Assembly: GCA_022826645.1 (NCBI GenBank) | Contig: JAJDUM010000118.1 | Location: 18,048-82,047, forward strand | Length of the DNA: 64,000 bases | From: Candidatus Poribacteria bacterium | GTDB taxonomy: Bacteria > Poribacteria > WGA-4E > PCPOR2b | Direction of reading: 5' to 3' | Notes under the pieces: generated by a model | Told to the model about the DNA's origin: nothing | Databases searched by the model: none | The model's input: the letters and a program-made list of their open reading frames with translations, nothing else | Made by a program: the position numbers and the translations under genes | Shown: piece after piece, positions 59,520 through 64,000 of the stretch | Layout: each line of letters begins with the position of its first letter | How positions within the stretch are numbered: position 1 is the stretch's first letter

Positions 59520-62501
59520 ATGCGGAATGAGGACACAATCACGGTCTATATAGCGGATATATTACGAGAGCGCGGACACACTTGGAACATTGAACCTCAA
59601 GAAACACTGCTACGCGAAGGTCAACCCGATATGACCGTAACGGAAACCGGCAAAGAGCCGGTGATCATAGAGGTAAAGGTAGACCATCGTAATGCACCAA
59701 ACTTGGAGGGTGAAGAACAAGCGAAACAGCGACTCGGAGAACGCTTGGCATCGTTTGAGACGGTTAAAACCGCCATGGCGTTACGGGTGCCCTATCGGTT
59801 TCGACAACTCAGTAGCGCCGAGATCACTGACGCCCTCCAACGTGCCGATGACCTCCATTACGCTCTCTTCAGTATTGATGATCTCCACTCTATTGATGAG
59901 CCCCATCGTTTTCCCAATAGCGGTTGGATTAGAGGCAATATCAGTGACGTTACGACTGCCCTCCGAATCGGTGCCATCCCCATTTCTAAGGTTGCCCGAG
60001 CCGCAGAAGATTTAGAGCACGGCGTAAATGAAGCTGCAATCCTCCTTGCTGCTGCCATAGAGACACGCTCCCACATCAAAGAAACCATTGAGAAAATTCT
60101 CTATCAAGAAGCGGGCGTACAGACCTATCGGATGGCGATGTTGATTATCACAAACGCCTTCGTTTTTCAAAGTGCCCTTGCTGGAACCCCGGAAATGGAA
60201 GCCGTGCCATCCCTCGGTCAACTTCAAACGGTGGGCGAACAACTTAACGTCAATGAAGTTTTGAGCGCGTGGGATAGTATTCGACAGATCAACTACCGTC
60301 CAATCTTTGATGTTGCGTATCGTCTGACGAAAGAGGTACTGGCGACAGATGATAGGTTGGTCGGGCACGTATTGTGGACCCTGCGTAATACCGCCCAGAA
60401 ACTGATTGTGCAAGGACTGGCACAGGTACACGAGTTAGCGGGTGTTGTCTTTCAGCGGTTGATTGTCGACCGCAGGTTCATCAAGGCAAACTATACGCGC
60501 CCCGAATCTGTTGCACTACTCTCTGCTCTTGTTTTACCCAACGCGCAGCCTACCCTAGGAGAAGGACTATCTGCCTTCCCAAAAGTTGCCGATTTTGCCT
60601 GTGGCACCGGCGCACTGCTAAACGGACTTTACCAGCAGATAGTGGCACTGCATGAACAAGCGGGTGGGAGTGGGAAAGACATTCACCGGCAAATGGTGGA
60701 AAATAACCTCGTTGGAGCTGATATCATGCCCAATGCCAGTCACCCCACCGCTTCAATTATTGCGAGTACCTATCCCGATGTCAAAATCGGAAAAACCCGC
60801 ATTCATACGATGGCATACGGCACACAACGACCGGATGGAAAATATGCAATAGGGGCTTTGGATTTACTTGAGAATCCGGAGGCAACGCTGCCGTTAGGAT
60901 TAATAAACACCGAGAAAGTTCAGGGTGATGACAGCCAAGTTGCTTTGAATCCCGATCTTATCGGGGACGATACCCAAAGATCGGAATTTCGGCATGGTGA
61001 GTTTGATATCGTCGTCGATAATCCGCCCTTCACACGGATGGGAGCGGACAACAGTTCCGATAATCCTGATGTTCCAAAGACTGTGTTTGGAGATAGGACT
61101 GAAGACGTCGCTGAGGAAATGAAAGCATCGCTCAAAAGTATAGATACCTCCATCGCAAATGGCAACGCCGGCCTCGGTTCCTACTTCGTTGACCTCGCGG
61201 ATCGGATGCTAAAAGATAGCCGTAGGGACGCCTCTGCCGTTCCGAGCATTCCGATAAATCGGAACCTGTATCCACCTACGATGGGGTTCGTACTTCCCCT
61301 GACTGTACTGACTTCTCCGAACTGGCAAAAAGTGCGAAATCTGTGGGCAGAGGAGTACCACAATGTAACCGTTGTCACCATTGCCGATGTTGAAACGGAA
61401 AACTGCGCTTTCTCCGCCGATACAAACATGGCGGAGTGTATCGTCGTTGCGCTCAAAGGCAGAACCGAAAACACGGGTCGCGGCACCTTTGTCTGTCTAC
61501 ACCGCAGGCCGAATAGCCATTTAGAGGCAGTAGAAATAGCCAAGTGGATTCAGCGTCTCCGAGAGGTCAGAAAGCTTGAGGACCCACCGATCGGTGGGAA
61601 CCCCATCAAGGTAGGGGAGGAGACGGTAGGGGCTGCCTTAAATTGTCCATTAGAAAAGATATGGAGCACCTCACGTATTAGAGAGCTCGCGTTGATTCAA
61701 TCCACCTCTCACTTAGCGAATGGGTGTGTCTGGTTACCGGGCCTGCGTGACCCCCTTGAAATTCCGATAAGCCCTGTCGGTAAGATTGCGACAATCGGTT
61801 TTAACCACCGAACTATCAAAGACCCATCATGGGGTGCCTTTGATATAGAAATGGGGTGCTCCGATGCAGATTTGTATCCGGGGCTATGGCATCTCGATGC
61901 AGATAATCAACGCGCTATGGTTGTGCAACCGGATTGCCACGGCATTATTCGGCCCAACTACTATGACAAAGCCCAAAAAATATTGGAAAGAAACGGACGG
62001 GTCCATTACAATTTAGATTTACGGTTTAACTCAAATTCCCTATCGGTACTCTTCACGGAGAAGGCCGCGATCGGTATCGGCTTACCCAATGTTGTATTTA
62101 CCAATCTATTGCATGACTACATCTTTTCCTTGTGGGGAAACTCAACCTTAGGATTGTTATGTCATTGGATGCACTGTAACAAGCAGCACGCGGGGCGTGG
62201 AAGGGTTAGTTTAGTGGCTCTAGAGTCAATGCCAACGTTGGAGGTGCGCCAACTGGATCAGACCGCGTTGCAAAACGCCGAGCGCATCTTTGAAGAAATG
62301 AAACATAAGCGGCTGCTTCCGTTCAATCAGATGTCCGAGGACGCGGTGCGTCAGGAGTTGGATCAGCGGCTCTTATCGGAAGTGCTTGGCATATCTGAGG
62401 AGACACATCCAGATGTTCATGCGGGTTTGGGTCGCCTCCGTGAGCGGTTGTGTGCGGAGCCAAGCATCCAAGGCGGGAAGCAGTCGCGGGTAGTATTGTA
62501 G
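59520..62501 (+). CDS. Fused restriction-modification enzyme (type IIG/L-like)
   Basis: A 993-residue protein starting at ATG 59520. The N terminus (about 1-110) holds a nuclease-type PD-(D/E)xK pair, QPDMTV...VIIEVKV (about residues 34-56). The methylase domain has motif I DFACGTGALLNG (about 358) and motif IV DNPPFTRMG (about 500). The C-terminal third (about 700-950) is probably the target recognition region and ends in EVLGISEETHPDVHAGLGRLRERL. All activities in one chain suggest a type IIG- or PglX-like enzyme. It is inside the 3.6-kb segment flanked by repeated MEMO tails. Confidence 0.85.
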   Translation: MRNEDTITVYIADILRERGHTWNIEPQETLLREGQPDMTVTETGKEPVIIEVKVDHRNAPNLEGEEQAKQRLGERLASFETVKTAMALRVPYRFRQLSSAEITDALQRADDLHYALFSIDDLHSIDEPHRFPNSGWIRGNISDVTTALRIGAIPISKVARAAEDLEHGVNEAAILLAAAIETRSHIKETIEKILYQEAGVQTYRMAMLIITNAFVFQSALAGTPEMEAVPSLGQLQTVGEQLNVNEVLSAWDSIRQINYRPIFDVAYRLTKEVLATDDRLVGHVLWTLRNTAQKLIVQGLAQVHELAGVVFQRLIVDRRFIKANYTRPESVALLSALVLPNAQPTLGEGLSAFPKVADFACGTGALLNGLYQQIVALHEQAGGSGKDIHRQMVENNLVGADIMPNASHPTASIIASTYPDVKIGKTRIHTMAYGTQRPDGKYAIGALDLLENPEATLPLGLINTEKVQGDDSQVALNPDLIGDDTQRSEFRHGEFDIVVDNPPFTRMGADNSSDNPDVPKTVFGDRTEDVAEEMKASLKSIDTSIANGNAGLGSYFVDLADRMLKDSRRDASAVPSIPINRNLYPPTMGFVLPLTVLTSPNWQKVRNLWAEEYHNVTVVTIADVETENCAFSADTNMAECIVVALKGRTENTGRGTFVCLHRRPNSHLEAVEIAKWIQRLREVRKLEDPPIGGNPIKVGEETVGAALNCPLEKIWSTSRIRELALIQSTSHLANGCVWLPGLRDPLEIPISPVGKIATIGFNHRTIKDPSWGAFDIEMGCSDADLYPGLWHLDADNQRAMVVQPDCHGIIRPNYYDKAQKILERNGRVHYNLDLRFNSNSLSVLFTEKAAIGIGLPNVVFTNLLHDYIFSLWGNSTLGLLCHWMHCNKQHAGRGRVSLVALESMPTLEVRQLDQTALQNAERIFEEMKHKRLLPFNQMSEDAVRQELDQRLLSEVLGISEETHPDVHAGLGRLRERLCAEPSIQGGKQSRVVL

Positions 62502-62578
62502 AAGCCTCCTTGTTAGAGCCCCTTAAAAAGAGAATCTTAACCTCACTTTGAATGTTCAACCCATTAAGGAGAATTATT

Positions 62579-62800
62579 GTGGCAGACCGAATAGATGTTC
62601 ATCCTGACATTTGCAATGGACGACCCGTGATTGCTGGAACTCGCATCCCCGTTCAAACCATCATGGAGTTTTTGGGTGCAGGCGATTCCATAGACGGGGT
62701 GCTTGAAGCGTATCCTACTCTCAAAAGAGAGGACGTTTATGCCTGTATCCAATTCGCTGTCAGAGATCGAAGTATTAATAGTGGATCGCAAGCTGATTGA
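62579..62800 (+). CDS. DUF433 family antitoxin-like protein
   Basis: A 73-residue DUF433 protein with GTG start at 62579 (AAGGAG ribosome site 7 bases before). DRIDVHPDICNGRPVIAGTRIPVQTIMEFLGAGDSIDGVLEAYPTLKREDV is the family core. The expected DUF5615 toxin gene does not follow; only a short overlapping frame and repeat sequence are present before the duplicated MEMO tail, so the toxin was probably lost. A frame starting at 62552 adds nine unlikely residues. Confidence 0.82.
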   Translation: MADRIDVHPDICNGRPVIAGTRIPVQTIMEFLGAGDSIDGVLEAYPTLKREDVYACIQFAVRDRSINSGSQAD

Positions 62801-62916
62801 TGTATATCAGGATCGAATTGAGGCGATTAGATAGCTAAGGTCCTGTTGACATTTAATTGAAACAAACCAAATAAATGAAATCTACCTTGAGAACCCAAGG
62901 CTCGCTGATATCAACG
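62801..62916. other. Intergenic region at the right edge of the restriction island
   Basis: It contains a TCCTGTTGACATTTAATTGAAAC word (62842 onward) like the one at 14815 and inversely at 38620, and a small TTGAGAACCCAAG hairpin. No gene is seen. Confidence 0.4.
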
Positions 62917-63045
62917 ACAATGCGAGCGGCGAAGGCGTTGGGCGGGAATCGAATTGAGGTGTTGAAAGCAGCGAACTCCGGTGATGTTCCCATCGGGGGG
63001 CGGGATCAGGTGGTTGGATATATGGCGGCGGGGATTTATGGGTAA
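62917..63045 (+). pseudogene. Truncated MEMO gene 3' fragment
   Basis: An in-frame fragment of 42 codons plus TAA, from ACAATGCGAGCGGCGAAG to the stop. It matches residues 252-294 of the MEMO protein with about two amino-acid changes, while most base changes are silent. This pattern of substitution shows that the fragment came from a related, functional MEMO gene and not from decay of a recent local copy. It has no start or upstream part. Confidence 0.88.
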
Positions 63046-63068
63046 TATAGAATAAACATACTTTTTGG
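62917..63068 (+). repeat. Direct repeat copy 2: 3' end of the MEMO gene
   Basis: Second copy of the sequence at 59126-59278, extending past the stop through GTAATATAGAATAAAC. The similarity ends right after TTTTTGG on both sides, giving a sharp right border. Confidence 0.9.
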
Positions 63069-63095
63069 TGCTGCGTAGATATAAGCTTTTGATTG

Positions 63096-63596
63096 CTATT
63101 GGATTTTCTCGTTGAGTTCTTCTATCTTTCTTTCTATCTCATCTTGTTTTTCATGGGCCTCCTTGTTTTTTATTATAATTTCTCTGAGTTCATGGTGGTA
63201 GTCGATGTTTATTTTATAATCGCGGCTTATGAGGCGGTCGTAGGGTTCAATTTGCTTTTTTAGGGTTTTGTTTAGGATTCTGAGTATTTCTGTATTCAGG
63301 TCTTTTTGTTTGCTTGTTATTTCAATAATTTCTTCCAGTATTTGTAGCGTTTCCTCCCTATTCATTGAGGCTTTTTTGTGAAGGTTGATCTTTAGGTTTT
63401 TCCACTGGTTCCTTGTGTATGATATTGTGCCGTTGTATGCTTGTCTTGCAATTCTTGCAGTTGGTCTTGATATTTTTACTAGGAAATATCCGACTATTGG
63501 GGTTAGTATTGCCCCTATGATTATGGCTACGCCTATGTTCTCGTTGAGGTATTTTATTATGTTGTCTATTATGATTGTTTCCTTTCTGCGGATCAT
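63096..63596 (-). CDS. AT-rich membrane-anchored coiled-coil protein, unknown
   Basis: A 166-residue protein not assigned to a family. One membrane segment covers about residues 20-41 (IGVAIIIGAILTPIVGYFLV). The rest is charged and helical, with coiled-coil-like heptads near 75-115 and at the end (EKQDEIERKIEELNEKI). Base composition is much AT-richer than elsewhere in the window, so it was probably acquired. Its ATG overlaps the end of a hicA remnant. Confidence 0.65.
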   Translation of the reverse strand: MIRRKETIIIDNIIKYLNENIGVAIIIGAILTPIVGYFLVKISRPTARIARQAYNGTISYTRNQWKNLKINLHKKASMNREETLQILEEIIEITSKQKDLNTEILRILNKTLKKQIEPYDRLISRDYKINIDYHHELREIIIKNKEAHEKQDEIERKIEELNEKIQ

Positions 63597-63682
63597 TTGA
63601 TCGTCAACTGGCAGTACACCCCTTCCCTATACAGAACACAATCATTCTCACGTAAATGCTTCTTGAGTTTCCGTAGATTCAT
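63593..63682 (-). pseudogene. HicA toxin remnant
   Basis: A 29-codon frame whose start MNLRKLKKHLRENDCVLYREG matches the first half of HicA toxins. Instead of the family's glycine/His-containing core it ends after VYCQLTIK at a TGA shared with the next gene's start. It overlaps the hicB remnant upstream by 35 bases. The catalytic His region is absent, so it should be inactive. Confidence 0.65.
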
Positions 63683-63863
63683 ATAAATCAATAGTGACTG
63701 GGACCGGTTCAAATCCGGGACGAACATCACGATAGCGCGGAGCCTTATTTAATTCCAACATTATAGGGAGCACCTCCCTTATCGAGTCAAGCAGTTCTTC
63801 CCTTGTCCTTTCTTGACAATTAACACCTCGAACACCCTGGACCCAACCGACCCACCAGCCATC
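63648..63863 (-). pseudogene. HicB antitoxin, 5' end removed by IS junction
   Basis: A 71-codon frame without a start that reads DGWWVGWVQGVRGVNCQERTREELLDSIREV, the typical HicB core, followed by a tail of about 35 residues. The beginning is cut at about 63864, where sequence belonging to the adjacent insertion element starts. Together with the hicA remnant it is a broken hicBA pair. Confidence 0.7.
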
Positions 63864-64000
63864 CTAAAGTGGCCCCCTTGTCGAGGCCAAAATGATGTAA
63901 AAATAAGTAAGATAATTGAGAGTTGCTGTGTACTTCTTTAGCTCAGATACACCTCAGCCGGTGTCGCATAATTGAGACTCTGGTGAGGTCGTTTGTAATT
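63864..64000 (-). mobile_element. End of an insertion sequence (continues beyond the window)
   Basis: From about 63864 to the window edge the sequence belongs to a transposable element: its transposase C terminus (see next entry) and about 75 bases of non-coding end including TAAAGTGGCCCCCTTGTCGA near the junction with hicB. The exact terminal repeat cannot be fixed because the other end is outside the window. Confidence 0.6.
63938..64000 (-). CDS. Transposase C terminus (IS3-type integrase core), partial
   Basis: The last 20 codons and stop of a gene that runs beyond the window. NYKRPHQSLNYATPAEVYLS is the standard C-terminal end of DDE integrase-type transposases of the IS3 group. Only the end is visible, so family assignment rests on this motif. 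Confidence 0.82.
   Translation of the reverse strand, partial: NYKRPHQSLNYATPAEVYLS

Overview
The window looks like a chromosome fragment of a Candidatus Poribacteria-type bacterium or a close relative. This is inferred from gene content only: three phytanoyl-CoA dioxygenase (PhyH) family oxygenases, five enolase-superfamily enzymes in one run, Gfo/Idh, sulfatase-like and amidohydrolase enzymes, a planctomycete-type cytochrome c protein with leucine-rich, cohesin, dockerin and C-terminal sorting-like domains, and many palindromic intergenic repeats. No rRNA or tRNA gene was found, so the assignment cannot be confirmed here.

Layout. 0-5.7 kb (minus strand): PhyH oxygenase, ThDP enzyme, short-chain dehydrogenase, and a Rieske protein paired with an amidohydrolase. 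5.9-14.8 kb (plus): a composite defence operon in the order hsdR, Fic, hsdS, proteasome-fold Ntn-hydrolase, duplicated-motif antitoxin, PIN toxin, hsdM. 15.1-17.9 kb (minus): a hisI-trpE-trpG operon behind a leader peptide with four His and four Trp codons in a row and an intrinsic terminator. 18-29.5 kb (minus): mixed catabolic genes (TIM-barrel epimerase, UbiX, LarA-like protein, desaturase, alcohol dehydrogenase, PhyH, Gfo/Idh, hydantoinase B). Two genes in this stretch carry in-frame TAG codons. 29.7-34.3 kb (plus): TPR lipoprotein, P-loop protein, HflX, metallo-beta-lactamase-like protein and creatininase-like protein. 34.4-38.1 kb (minus): luciferase-like oxidoreductase, TAXI binding protein, and an AT-rich HEPN-like zinc-ribbon protein. 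38.6-47.5 kb (minus): five enolase-superfamily enzymes, an amidohydrolase and a sulfatase-like hydrolase. 47.8-53.7 kb (plus): the 1392-residue multidomain surface protein and a TrpD-like protein. 53.9-55.6 kb (minus): mazEF and PhyH. 55.9-59.3 kb (plus): twin cyclophilin lipoproteins, a LecA-like lectin, a DUF1844 protein and a MEMO-family protein. 59.3-63.0 kb: a restriction-modification island bounded by a duplicated 3' end of the MEMO gene. 63.0-64.0 kb: an AT-rich membrane protein, a hicBA remnant and the end of an IS transposase.

How the genes may work together. The metabolic part suggests a heterotroph that degrades sugar acids, sulfated or decorated glycans and small oxidised organics. 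The accessory part is a set of defence and toxin-antitoxin modules, several of them decaying. The most notable observations are the dual His/Trp attenuator, the proteasome-like peptidase inside a type I restriction operon, and the MEMO-tail duplication flanking a restriction island.
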